Source of the DNA: Gigantopelta aegis
Lineage: Eukaryota; Mollusca; Gastropoda; Neomphalida; Peltospiridae
Length of the DNA: 64,000 nt
Direction: 5' to 3'
NCBI RefSeq assembly: GCF_016097555.1
Contig: NC_054706.1
Coordinates: 26,508,513 to 26,572,512, forward strand
Shown here: positions 1 to 10,739 of the stretch, in pieces
How positions within the stretch are numbered: the stretch's first letter is position 1
How the letters are laid out: each line of letters begins with the position of its first letter
Notes under the pieces: model-generated
What the model saw: the letters and a program-made list of their open reading frames with translations, nothing else
Databases searched by the model: none
Told to the model about the DNA's origin: nothing
Made by a program: the position numbers and the translations under genes

Positions 1-1455
1 AACCTTTGTAGATCGTATAACGTATGTGTAATCTGACTCATAAATGGAAACATTATATGAATGAAAGTGAAGTTCTGGCCATGGCAAGCAACCTGCACAC
101 TGTGCAGAGATCAAAAAAATTACCCCGTATATTTGAGCCCATAATGGTAATAACAGGGTTCCACCTAGCATCTGGAAAACGGGAATCATCATGACTCACA
201 GGGTTTTATTTTGGGAGTCATCCATTCAAAAATGGGAGTCATCTATGATATATATTTCTTAAATCACATAATTAACTGAATAACTGTCTCATTTATATTA
301 CATGCATATATTATATCCACTATTCTATCTGTATAATACTTATACATGTATATCCATTGTTTTTCTTCTTGTAAATAATTTAGTAGGGTTTTTTCCTGTC
401 TTTTTATGCAGTCCGAAGGGACGTAGAAAGTGTGGTTCTTTCTACATCTGAATATTGTTACATATCCTCTATATAGCTGGTATTCAAAACTTGTGGCACC
501 CTGTTTCAACCATTTCTCAACTGAGATAGTGTAACAAATGGACATACAAGCTCAAATTTATACATTACCGTACTCACTGAATCCCGACTGAAGTACTTGC
601 GTCATTAACAAAATAAATTGTCCAACGACAACACAAAACATTTGCCCGACATTTTAAATTTGCTAAATAGAGGGAAGCAATTCGCCCTGCACATTAACAA
701 AAGTGTTGACTTACTATGCACCCTGCACTATCTTTTTATGCACCCTTTGGCAAATAGTCACCCAATGCCGCATGCTAATCTGCTTTGTAACATAGCGGCA
801 TCTGCGCAATAATTATGACTAACACCTATTTGATTTGCTCAACCATCTACATGACATTGTACATGTCCGTATACAGACCACACATTCAACATTATCGCGA
901 TGATCTAAATTTAGACAGGAACTGGCACACTACATCAGCCACACTGTTTTTAACACTTATCTAACGTAACGTATTGATACGGTTGGGCACCAGTTAAACC
1001 ACTAGGCTATATTTGTTCTGAAACTTCGTAGTCGTTAGGTTCTTAGGTGTTTAAAACATCTTTTTTTTAATGTTAAAGCGATTGGCATTGTTGCAATGAT
1101 CTAGATTTAGAGGTCTGGCATACTACTGGTTTTAACACTTAAGATACATTAAACGTATTCATAAAGTTGGGAACCAGTTAAACCGCTCGGCTATTTTCAT
1201 ATTGAACTTCGTTGATGTTGTATGCTTTTCTTTTTTTCTATCTGCTGACACCAGTTTGTTTGGTATTGGGCAATAAAGTGAACTGAAGTTTAATTGAATT
1301 AGTCATTAGGTTTTTATGTATTAAAAAAAATTGAATGTAAAATTGATTGACATCGGAAATATTTTGTGTCAACCATGATGCGCACATATTTTATTTAGGA
1401 GTATTTTAGGTAAATGTTGCGTCAAATACGCAGGATTCCTGCGTCATGTGAAACC
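1..1455. other. AT-rich non-coding stretch
   Basis: No coding exon, RNA gene or recognisable element could be supported here; the short open frames lack family resemblance. One thing is visible: a block around 893-1060 (ATGATCTAAATTTAGA, then TTTTAACACTTA, then CCAGTTAAACC) is repeated in diverged form around 1095-1210, so this is an old tandem duplication of roughly 200 bp. Confidence 0.6.
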
Positions 1456-1460
1456 CTGTA

Positions 1461-1464
1461 ATAA

Positions 1465-1527
<63 letters not shown>
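1461..1527. repeat. (TA)n/(CA)n compound microsatellite
   Basis: An alternating TA run broken once by 'ACATA' passes directly into a CA run. It lies just before the duplicated block that starts near 1731. Confidence 0.95.
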
Positions 1528-2397
1528 TGAATTGCAGTGTCTTGGGGGTAAATAGTCGATAATCTCCTTTAGCAATCAGCTGTCATTAAGGCTTAAAATT
1601 ATTTCTTTTACGTCATTTTCCACTAAATATTTTATAACATAGTACATTTTAGTCTTGGGGTTATCATGGTGGTGTCTTGGGGTATTTTGGGGGGTCTTGG
1701 GGTAAATAGTCAGACCCAGAATTTCTTCAAGTCCTGTTGTTTTGGATTATAACTTTTGTAAAAATTCCTTGCCATTTTAACTAAGTCTAATGTTTTCATT
1801 AAATGTAAAATATCAGCTAATTTGGCAGTCACGTAAATAATTTAATTTACAATGAATTAAGTTCAAGAATGCACTCCAAAGTGTTAATTAGTGAAAAACA
1901 TTTATGATTTAACTCGCTAATTGAGTAATTCTTTAGAACCCATTCTTTATCACAAATTCACACTTTGGCGTGCATTCTCCACCACAGGTAACCCCAAACA
2001 GAAACCCCTAATACAAATACTATAGTTACATATATAAGAGTCTTTATTATATAACGTTACTATACTATATCTGACGTTATTGTTCTGCGTGTTCTCCACT
2101 ACCGAAACAAAACCAAAACAAAATATTAATTTATTTTAAATCACAAATATTGTTATCTGGAACAATACTGTCATTAGATATATAAACAAATGTACACGGT
2201 TTTATTTAATTTAACATTTTAGTAACAAAACTTTGTACATAAGGTACAAAACGTCATCATGCGCAGTTACACAGCAGAAAAATGCAATACCTGTTTTAGA
2301 CTCCATGTTGAATGTTGACATTCCTTTTTAACTTCACGAACAAAAGAATTGTGATTTGGCAGGTGAAACATGGTTCTCTCCCTTTAATTAAGTTAAC

Positions 2398-2580
2398 ATT
2401 TCTTTTGATTAACGACACCACTAGAGCAACTTGATTTATTAATCATTGGCTATTGAATGTCAAACATTTGGTAAGTTTGACATATAGTCTTAGAGAGGGA
2501 ACCCGCTACATTTTTCCATAATGATTAGTTGCAAGTGATCTTTTGTATACACCATCCCACAAACAGGGTAGCACATACAA
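2398..2580 (-). mobile_element. SINE fragment, 'ACGACACCACTAGAGCA' family
   Basis: Matches the dispersed family seen about ten more times in the window (ACGACACCACTAGAGC, ATTTATTAATCATTGGCTATTG, TCAAACATTTGGTAA, GAACCCGCTACATTTTTCC). The better preserved copy at 57345-57607 ends in 'GGGCTACGTCCGG', the complement of a tRNA-like head, so the element reads on the minus strand. This copy lacks the head and is followed by a CA repeat. Confidence 0.8.
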
Positions 2581-2582
2581 AC

Positions 2583-2645
2583 ACCCATGCATGCGCGCGC
2601 GCGCACACGCACACACACACGCACACACACACTCACACACACAAA
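2583..2645. repeat. (GC)n/(CA)n microsatellite
   Basis: A short GCGCGC run followed by a CA run with scattered changes. The homologous position in the second duplication copy (around 21700-21740) has a shorter, interrupted version. Confidence 0.9.
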
Positions 2646-2682
2646 CAAGGGGCTCATGTATAGGCCTAAGACAAATAAAGGA

Positions 2683-3105
2683 AAGAAAGAAGGAAATGTT
2701 TTATTTAACGACGCACTCAACACATTTTATTTACGGTTATATGACGTTAGACATATGGATAAGGACCACACAGATTTTGAGAGAAAACCCGCTGTCGCCA
2801 CTACATGGGCTACTCTTTCCGATTAGCAGCCACATAGGCTACTCTTTTACAACAGGCAGCAAGGGATCTTTTATTTGCGCTTCCCACAGGCAGGATAGCA
2901 CAAACCATGGCCTTTGTTGAACCAGTTATGAATCACTGGTCGGTGCAAGTGGTTTACACCTACCCAATGAGCCTTGCGGAGCACTCACTCACAGTTTGGA
3001 GTCGGTATCTGGATTAAAAATCCCATGCCTCGACTGGGATTCGAATCCAGTACCTACCAGTCTGTAGACCGATGGCCTAACCACGACGCCACCGAGGCCT
3101 GTCAC
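2683..3105 (-). mobile_element. tRNA-derived SINE, near full length
   Basis: The right end reads, on the minus strand, as a tRNA-like promoter: 'GGCCTCGGTGGCGTCGTGG' (box A type) and, about 45 bp on, a box B type motif ending in 'TCGAATCCCAGTCGAGG'. The body and the tail ('TTATTTAACGACGCACTCAAC') follow. It is bounded by imperfect direct repeats, AAATAAAGGA at 2673-2682 and AGATAAAGGA at 3106-3115. The paralogous block at 21778 has a single uninterrupted copy of that target, so the insertion is younger than the duplication. Confidence 0.88.
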
Positions 3106-3543
3106 AGATAAAGGATAATGAGATACTAGGCCTAAACGGCAGTGTGGGTAGGCTTACCCCATTTCAAAAAATTTTGTCTTTAAAATGTTCAAAATGTAAA
3201 TAAAACCGTTCGCCATAGTGAATAGACGTCGTCTGCTCATGGACTTTGGAATCCGTATTTAAAGAAACATACATTTTGTCAAGGCTTATTTCTTACATAC
3301 CTATTCATGTGACCCTTTTGTCTCCAATGTAGGGAATTATGTAGGAAGTGCGTGTGGGGGCGGGGGGGGGGGGGGTGTAGGGTGTGTGGGGGGGGGGGTA
3401 GGCTATGGAGAGCGAACTGTTTAGGTGTCCGAGTCATACTTCTCCAGATAATATTTTTTTTTAAAAGCTTTGAGCAACGAGAGGTTTCGAACCACATCCC
3501 TCACTCTGTAAACGCGCCAGCCCCCCATACATACATATAACGT

Positions 3544-3546
<3 letters not shown>

Positions 3547-3615
<69 letters not shown>
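3547..3615. repeat. (TA)n microsatellite
   Basis: About 34 TA units. In the paralogous block the equivalent TA tract (22231-22262 and 25912-25985) is where a TIR element inserted. Confidence 0.97.
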
Positions 3616-3618
<3 letters not shown>

Positions 3619-3863
3619 GGTTGAAAATTAGCAGTCGCCCGTGGCGACCTTTATTGGCTAAGGGCAACTAAGAATTTTACAAAGGTAGTCTCTCTCTCTC
3701 TCTCTCTTATACTCCAATGTGAGAGATCACAACTTGCAGATCAAATTCAACACTGCGACGTAACGTGCACGTGTTAAAACAAACAATTGGATTTTGCAAT
3801 AGACGCAATGAAATTATTTGGGTGGAATTTTTTTGTGCGTATGTATTTCAAGGAAAAATCTCG

Positions 3864-3903
<40 letters not shown>

Positions 3904-4017
3904 GGGGGTAATTATGCAACTTTAGACTGCTCCTTTAAAAACACAGACACATCCCTCGATAATCAAGTATTCGTCTTTTAAGATAGACCAATTATTTTAT
4001 ATCTTTTGATGAGTTGA

Positions 4018-4232
4018 AGTTTGTTTTGTTTAACGATACCACTAGGGCACATTGATTTATTAATCATTGGCTAATGCATGTCTAACATTTGGTAATTTAG
4101 ACATATAGTCTTAGAGAGAAAACCCGCTACATTTTGTTCATTAGTAGCAAAGGATCTATTATATGCATCATCTGACATACAGGATAGCACATACCACGGC
4201 CTTTGGTATTCCAGTCGTGTATCTTTTGATGA
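4018..4232 (-). mobile_element. SINE fragment, 'ACGATACCACTAGGGCA' family
   Basis: Same family as 2398-2580 with shared landmarks (GTTTGTTTTGTTTAACGA, TTATTAATCATTGGCTAATG, CATACAGGATAGCACATACC). The tRNA-like head is missing. An almost identical copy at 26593-26790 shows it was present before the segmental duplication. Confidence 0.82.
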
Positions 4233-5104
4233 TGCAAGAGGCGCGATTATTTATTTGGTGGTGTAACTAAAAAGACAACAAACCAGAAGTTGATCAATAA
4301 AACTGATATTATATATTCTCTTTTTAAATCATTAACAAAATAATCAACAGTGTTTATAGGCCTAAACTGTAAAATCATATGTATCAAGCCAATGACATCC
4401 ACATGATGTATGACTGCAATATTCCTCACAGTAACAGCAGTAGTAGATGCATCTGGAATGCTGATTTATCGTATGCACGAGGACGAATATTAATTTAATA
4501 CATTTTGTCTAAACATAATCAATGTAATAAGAATATTTAGACAATGCTGGAAATTTTTTTTAATAATAATATACAAAATTAAAAAGTATTAAAAATAAAA
4601 ATGAAATACTATTAAAATAAATATTTTGAAAATTATAATAACATTTTTCTTAATTAACCGAAAAAAAATATCATAATGATAAGGCAAAAAAAAGAAGTTT
4701 TTTCCGAGAATGTGCAAAAAAAAAAATAATAATATTAATAAATTTTTAAAACCCCAATTAGACAGGTCCAGATAATATTTTCTTTTTTTTACCTTCATTA
4801 AAAAACTACGGTCAGCTATTTTTTTCTTGGTAGGGTCAGATTCCCGAAAACACTTTTTGTGTTTTGTTTAGGCCTAATAATAAAATTAAAAATTCACTAC
4901 AAAATAATAATCGTATTTGGAAGTCACAAATCGGCAAATCAAGCTTTGATTTAATATATATATATACAGAACTTCACATACGTTGTTTTCGCTTCCTATT
5001 TATTGCACGAGTTTATTTTGCGCAAGAATATATACCACGAGACCGCTACGCCATGTTCTTTCGCAAAATAAACGAGTGACTCATAATGACGGCCATTCTG
5101 CAGA

Positions 5105-5896
5105 ATGCCACGGTTGTTCGCGTTTAGTCTCTACATGTCCGAGCCTGTCCTAGCAGCACTGGAAGATTGACCGCCCGACTCCAAGAAGAAATAGGAAGCG
5201 GGGTCGGCCCTTACTACTCTTTTCTAGATTTTACTTTGCTTTGTAGTGATACCATCTCGTATCCTCCGGAGTCGGGCCCGTCCGCACCCGTATACCAACC
5301 CATGACGACTGGACTATACCCATCTGATACTCTACCTCGTTCAGACGGATCCGGCTTCTCAAGATCTGTATTTCAGCACAGCACTACACCTTCAACGTCT
5401 AATGACTGTCAATCTAGGTTTTTTTGACGGGATGCAACCCATCTTGTCCCCATAAGCTGTGCACCCAAACGGCCTTAACAAGGCCACTCACGTGGACATA
5501 TAGATCGGATTTTAAACTTTTAGACCTTCGTTCAAAATTTTATGTCGAAATTACTTTTTTTTAAATATTATTAAATAGTCCGATCCTCTCTTCTTTCTCT
5601 TATTTATTTTTGGACTGTCCTTCTAAAATGCTGCAAATTATTTAAATATTCGACCGAGCAGTCAGTTCTTTTTATTTTTGGCTTGTAACTTCTTCTTTTT
5701 TTTTTAAATTCTATGAACTTTTTTACTAATTGCTATTTTAAAAATTCTGCCCATTTTCAACTCTACCCCCCCCCCCCCCCCCCCCCCCCAAATCCCGAGT
5801 CAGGCCACCGATCTTATCGGAGGCAGGACTCGGGATGGGCGTGTTCGAAACCCTAGTGGTATATGGGCACGTTAAACTAGATATCTATCTATCATA
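5105..5896 (+). mobile_element. Non-LTR retrotransposon 3' end (family not identified)
   Basis: A GC-richer block with an 86-codon open frame (5167-5427, no start codon dependence claimed) followed by a T-rich 3' region and ending '...TATGGGCACGTTAAACTAGATATCTATCTATC', that is, a short (TATC) tail. The T-rich region matches the 3' region at 24470-24830 in order and spacing (TCAAAATT, TAGTCC/CAGTCC, ATTCTGCCCA, a C-run), and a related end lies at 40890-41265. It is absent from the corresponding position near gene B. No reverse transcriptase is present, so only the 3' end remains. Confidence 0.55.
5766..5789. repeat. Poly-C run
   Basis: Uninterrupted C run of about 24 inside the 3' region of the 5105-5896 element. 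The related element at 24740 has 'ACCCCCCACC' here, so the run has expanded. Confidence 0.95.
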
Positions 5897-5972
5897 ATCC
5901 TAAGACGGGTTAGTGCGGTAAAAAGCTGAGCTGCAAAACGCAACATTCTACAATTTTTTTTAACAATAATAA

Positions 5973-6008
<36 letters not shown>

Positions 6009-6161
6009 CACACACAACACACACACACATACCACCGCTTGTTTTTCCCAGTCAGGTGCCAACATGACCGTATGATGTTCAACAAGATGGAAATTAAAAA
6101 GTTTGAGATCTCGTTCATGAAAAGACATGAATGGACGTAATAGGACTTGAGCAATTTTATA
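5897..6161 (-). repeat. Flank 3' of receptor gene A, shared with genes B and C
   Basis: Contains a CA repeat (5980-6029) and then 'CACCGCTTGTTTTTCCCAG' and 'AGACATGAATGGACG'. The same series occurs at 29585-29815 (3' of gene B) and 48640-48800 (3' of gene C). It marks the outer part of the triplicated unit. No exon is visible. Confidence 0.8.
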
Positions 6162-6378
6162 CCGGCCTCGGTGGCATAGTGGTTAGGCCATCGGTCTACA
6201 GGCTGGTAGGTACTGGGTTCGGATCCCAGTCGAGGCATGGGATTTTTAATCCAGATACCGACTCCAAACCCTGAGTGAGTGCTCCGCAAGGCTCAATGGG
6301 TAGGTGTAAACCACTTGCACCGACCAGTGATCCATAACTGGTTCAACAAAGGCCATGGTTTGTGCTATCCTGCCTGTG
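6162..6378 (+). mobile_element. tRNA-derived SINE, 5' part only
   Basis: Starts 'CCGGCCTCGGTGGCATAGTGG' fragments and holds a box B type 'GGTTCGGATCCCAG'. The body matches the inverted copy 2683-3105 but stops at 'TGTGCTATCCTGCCTGTG', where the minisatellite begins with 'CGTCTTCAACACGGG'. Gene C has that same minisatellite start at 48987 joined to ordinary flank, so here a SINE insertion was accompanied by loss of roughly 160 bp of flank and of the SINE tail. Confidence 0.85.
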
Positions 6379-8410
6379 CGTCTTCAACACGGGCTACTTC
6401 TACATAGGCTACTTCTACATGGGCCGTATCTCCTATATGGCCTACTTCTTCTACATGGCTTACTTCTTCTACAGGGCTACTTCTTCTACACGGACTACTT
6501 CTTTTACATGGGCTACGTCTCCATGGGCTGTATCCTCTACATAGCCTACTTCTCCTATATGGCCTACTTCTTCTATATGGGCAACTTCTTTTACATGGGC
6601 TACGTCTACATGGGCTGTATCTCCTATATGGCCTACTTCTTCTACATGGCCTACTTTGTCTACATGGCCTACTTCTTCTACACGGGCTACTGCTTTTACA
6701 TGGGCTACTTCTGCATGGGCTGTATCTCCTATATGGCCTACTTCTTCTACATGGCCTACTCCTTCTAGATGGGCTACTTCTTTTACATGGGCTACTTATT
6801 TTACATGGGCTACTTCTACATGGGCTGTATCTCCTATATGGCCTACTTCTTCTACATGGCCTACTTCTTCTACAGGGCTACTTCTTCTAGATGGGCTACT
6901 TCTTTTACACGGGCTACTTATTTTACATGGGCTACTTCTACATGGGCTGTATCTCCTATATGGCCTATTTCTTCTACATGGCCTACTTCTTCTACAGGGC
7001 TACTTCTACATGGGCTGTATCTCCTATATGGCCTACTTCTTCTACATGGCCTACTCCTTCTAGATGGGCTACTTCTTTTACATGGGCTACTTATTTTACA
7101 TGGGCTACTTCTACATGGGCTGTATCTCCTATATGGCCTATTTCTTCTACATGGCCTACTCCTTCTAGATGGGCTACTTCTTTTACATGGGCTACTTATT
7201 TTACATGGGCTACTTCTACATGGGCTGTATCTCCTATATGGCCTATTTCTTCTACATGGCCTACTTCTTCTACAGGGCTACTTCTACATGGGCTGTATCT
7301 CCTATATGGCCTACTTCTTCTACATGGCCTACTCCTTCTAGATGGGCTACTTCTTTTACATGGGCTACTTATTTTACATGGGCTACTTATTTTACATGGG
7401 CTGTATCTCCTATATGGCCTACTTCTTCTACATGGCCTACTTCTACATGGGCTGTATCTCCTATATGGCCTACTTCTTCTACATGGCCTACTTCTTCTAC
7501 AGGGCTACTTCTTCTAGATGGGCTACTTCTTTTACACGGGCTACTTATTTTACATGGGCTACTTCTACATGGGCTACTTCTACATGGGCTGTATCTCCTA
7601 TATGGCCTACTTCTTCTACATGGACTACTTCTTCTACAGGGCTACTTCTTCTAGATGGGCTACTTCTTTTACACGGGCTACTTATTTTACATGGGCTACT
7701 TCTACATGGGCTGTATCTCCTATATGGCCTATTTCTTCTACATGGCCTACTTCTTCTACAGGGCTACTTCTACATGGGCTGTATCTCCTATATGGCCTAC
7801 TTCTTCTACATGGCCTACTCCTTCTAGATGGGCTACTTCTTTTACATGGGCTACTTATTTTACATGGGCTACTTCTACATGGGCTGTATCTCCTATATGG
7901 CCTATTTCTTCTACATGGCCTACTCCTTCTAGATGGGCTACTTCTTTTACATGGGCTACTTATTTTACATGGGCTACTTCTACATGGGCTGTATCTCCTA
8001 TATGGCCTATTTCTTCTACATGGCCTACTTCTTCTACAGGGCTACTTCTACATGGGCTGTATCTCCTATATGGCCTACTTCTTCTACATGGCCTACTCCT
8101 TCTAGATGGGCTACTTCTTTTACATGGGCTACTTATTTTACATGGGCTACTTATTTTACATGGGCTGTATCTCCTATATGGCCTACTTCTTCTACATGGC
8201 CTACTTCTACATGGGCTGTATCTCCTATATGGCCTACTTCTTCTACATGGCCTACTTCTTCTACAGGGCTACTTCTTCTAGATGGGCTACTTCTTTTACA
8301 CGGGTTACTTATTTTACATGGGCTACTTCTACATGGGCTACTTCTACATGGGCTGTATCTCCTATATGGCCTACTTCTTCTACATGGACTACTTCTTCTA
8401 GATGGACTAC
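6379..8410. repeat. 2-kb minisatellite of 15-18-bp 'TACATGGGCTACTTC' units
   Basis: The array is built of near-identical words (TACATGGGCTACTTC, TATATGGCCTACTTCTTC, TGGGCTGTATCTCC). Its units are multiples of three, so several frames stay open on both strands and give Tyr/Phe/Met/Gly-rich or Gly/His/Val/Glu-rich repeats; nothing suggests that any is translated. A higher-order period of 764 bp is present: 6891-7654 is followed by a nearly identical 7655-8418. The array ends 15 bp beyond the stop codon of receptor gene A, so it falls in that gene's 3' UTR or immediate flank. The homologous site of gene C (48961-49095) has only about 130 bp. Confidence 0.93.
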
Positions 8411-8424
8411 TGTACGTCAATCTA

Positions 8425-8639
8425 TCAGTATTTTACACTTGTCTGCTCAGATTGCTCTTCAAGCATCTTATCAGTTTCTTGCTCGTGCATTTGTTCACTT
8501 TCCTGTGCATGCATTTGTTCACTTTGTTGCGCATGGATTTGTTTACTTTCTTGAGCATTCCTAAAGATTGCACGCGACTGGTCGGCACCGACTCCATTGC
8601 TAATTTCCTCATCTTGTCTTCCCACATTTAACATATCAA
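8425..8639 (-). CDS. Receptor gene A, exon 3: cytoplasmic tail
   Basis: Terminal coding exon of the TACI/BCMA-like receptor A. The acceptor is a T-run followed by TAG just above 8639. Joined in phase 1 to exon 2 it reads Val-Asp-Met-Leu-Asn and continues in an open, Gln/Glu-rich frame to TGA at 8425-8427 (end QSEQTSVKY). The middle is a 24-bp repeat coding the octapeptide AQESEQMH, present three times here, once in gene B and five times in gene C. No folded domain, death domain or exact TRAF2-type (P/S/A/T)x(Q/E)E motif is seen; the terminal SEQT only loosely recalls a PxQxT site. The other frame is also open but does not fit the intron phase. Only 15 bp separate the stop from the minisatellite 6379-8410. 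Function in signalling is inferred from gene architecture. Confidence 0.8.
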
Positions 8640-9614
8640 CTAAAAAAGAAGAAGAAAAAAAGTTAGATTTTAATATATTACTCTTATTAACATGACGCTA
8701 TATAATGTACTTATAATATTATAGATATGGATACAGTAACTGCGTGTGCTTGCGTGTTTAATATTAAATTAAATATACTCAATAGTGCAAGTGTGGCGAT
8801 ACTGCGGTTGTACGCTATATCAGGGCAGGAAAATGTCCGCTAGACTGATTTATGCGCTTCACATTAAACCCAATGGCCTCGTCGGGAACCAATCAAATAA
8901 TTCGCGAACGTTAGCGAAACGTTCGCTGCCTGAACTTAGGGTTGGCCTCAAAATACAAGGCGAATGAACCGACCGATTGCCTGAACGAAATTTCAGAAGA
9001 ATTACTTTTTATCACCTCATTTAAGTCATATGTCAAAATTTCAATATTTTCAACACACGTCATAATATATTAATCATTGTTATGAATAAATTACACACAC
9101 ATCGTTATTTACGAGTAGCTATCTCTCTCGCTGTCCATCACTCCCCCGAGAGTAGTTCAAGGGGAGTAAATTTAAATTTTAGCTCCTCTTGGCTTGTGAA
9201 CTTATAAGATATCAATATGGTAATATTTTAAATAGTTCTCCAGAATCTTAGTCAGGGTAACGATAATTAATCACTTCACGTGGAGGTCTGATTACATTAA
9301 ATCAATTTTCATTAGCTCCAATAAAGATCATGTTGTCTTTTGGGTATCCCAGGAACCTGTCCATGGTACATTTCTGAGGCGAATCCAAGCGGAAACCAGT
9401 GAACCTGGCCCTTTTTTCCCCCTTTTTTATTTGCTTAAAACAAAACAATCATTGAGTGGCCCTTTTCACAAGATTGTCCATGTGTCCTTTTAGCTAAGTC
9501 CCCATCTCCCTAAAAACAAATCCAGGATCCGTCCCTGCATTACACCAATACTTCATTACAATTTCAGGTGATCAAATGGTTACCTAGTGGCGATATAGAT
9601 GATAAAAAACCAAC

Positions 9615-9665
<51 letters not shown>

Positions 9666-9806
9666 CAAAAAAACAAAACAAAAAACAAACAAAAAAACCC
9701 CACAAACAAAACCACAACCCCCTCCCCCCCCCCCCCCCTCCCAACAAAAGACCACACACACACATCTGGAGCCAGAATCAGAGAATCCTTATTATGTTTT
9801 AATCAC
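8640..9806 (-). other. Intron 2 of receptor gene A
   Basis: Bounded by GTGATT (donor, top of the interval) and TTTTTTAG (acceptor, bottom). It holds a CA repeat (9618-9662), an adjoining A- and C-rich tract to 9740, and a short near-palindrome around 8900 (CGCGAACGTTAGCGAAACG). The same intron is recognisable in genes B (31511-32537) and C (49369-50497), with most differences confined to the simple repeats. Confidence 0.75.
9618..9740. repeat. (CA)n, A-rich and C-rich simple repeat
   Basis: About 22 CA units, then mixed A/C sequence and a C run. It lies within intron 2 of gene A; gene C has a shorter CA run and a longer A run at the same place (50354-50404). Confidence 0.93.
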
Positions 9807-10067
9807 CTGGTTCCAGGTTATGTGGTTGATGGTCGTGAGCTATAACCCCGGGCCCAGCGTCTCTCCGATCATGACCTATGACCTCGTGTAGGGTTTGTCT
9901 CCAGCTGCACATTATTTGTGCTATCTTCCTTCTGTAGTGAATGAGAAGACCTACAACTGCAACTATGACCACAAGGGGCACAATTACAGCCAGCAGGGTT
10001 GTTTTCAAGTTGTTGTCCACAGGTTCATCAGTTTCGGCTCGTGTTGTTGGTGTCGGCATGGAGTAAC
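9807..10067 (-). CDS. Receptor gene A, exon 2: stalk and transmembrane segment
   Basis: This is a 261-bp symmetric exon (phase 1 at both ends) with acceptor TTTCCACAG|GTTACTCC and donor CCAG|GTGATT. After joining to exon 1 it codes a short Thr/Pro/acidic stalk (SYSMPTPTTRAETDEP), then about 22 hydrophobic residues (TLLAVIVPLVVIVAVVGLL). The stop-transfer sequence HYRRK and about 45 cytoplasmic residues (CSWRQTLHEVIGHDRR...) follow. With the signal peptide of exon 1 this predicts a type I single-pass plasma-membrane protein. The equivalent exons in B (32538-32801) and C (50498-50758) keep the same borders and reading frame, which is strong evidence of a real exon rather than chance. Confidence 0.87.
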
Positions 10068-10739
10068 CTGTGGAAAGAAGGAATATTTGACGACAACTCA
10101 CTGAGTAAAGGAACAGCGCATATGTCCTATGTGTCAAAATAATTGTGTGGAAGACGAGGTCCATGTTTTAGCCGTGTGCCCCATGTATACTGACTTACGT
10201 TTTAATTTAACATACTTAGCTCTGTTGTTTTAACAACCAGTATGAACTCTTATCAGACATGCACAAATTTAGTTTTTTAATGTTCCACAAAGATTTAGTT
10301 TTTAATACTGCCAAAACCCTATTTTTAATTTTGGCCCGACGTCGGGCACTGTTGTATTCTTGAATTTGTATTATTTATATTTTAATATGATGTTCTACTT
10401 TAACTAAACTCGACGTCAAGCCCCTTTTTATTCTCTTATTTTTTTTATATTATGTAATAATTATCTGGTGTGTGTATATATACAAAATTATATTAATATA
10501 GTAAACACAGATTTTATTTAAGGTATTATTTTAATGTCAGTCTCTCGTAATTCCGTATGAAGTGGCTTGTGTACTTTTATTCCTGTATTTTAATGTTTTT
10601 AAACCTGTGTACACATGGTGAGACTTAAATAAAAATATCTGTCTGTCGGTCGGTCTGTCTGTCTGTCTGCTTGCAGTCTGGCTAAACAAACCGAACCACA
10701 TTAGTTTCAATGAGAACGTCTAGACTGGATGCGTGTGTC

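Larger units (their letters stand above)
1731..4975. repeat. Segmental duplication, copy 1 (partner 20878-27575)
   Basis: The sequence from 'GTTTTGGATTATAACTTTTGTAA' fragments onward is matched almost base for base by 20885 onward, and again from 3712 (ACTCCAATG) by 26163 onward. The two copies differ by clean insertions: copy 1 carries an extra tRNA-derived SINE (2683-3105), while copy 2 carries a 3.6-kb TIR element (22264-25905) at the TA repeat corresponding to 3547-3615. No gene is visible inside. The block lies downstream (3') of receptor gene A, and the partner lies in the same position relative to gene B, so it belongs to the tandem unit that made the receptor cluster. Confidence 0.85.

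Noticed and set aside
6355-8631. Long overlapping plus-strand frames with Tyr/Phe/Met/Gly repeats (up to 232 residues)
   Set aside because: They arise because minisatellite units are multiples of three; several frames are open at once, and the paralogous site in gene C has only ~130 bp. No promoter, domain or splice evidence.
9564-9802. Cys/Val-rich or Thr/His-rich small proteins
   Set aside because: Translations of (CA)n and C-run simple repeats.
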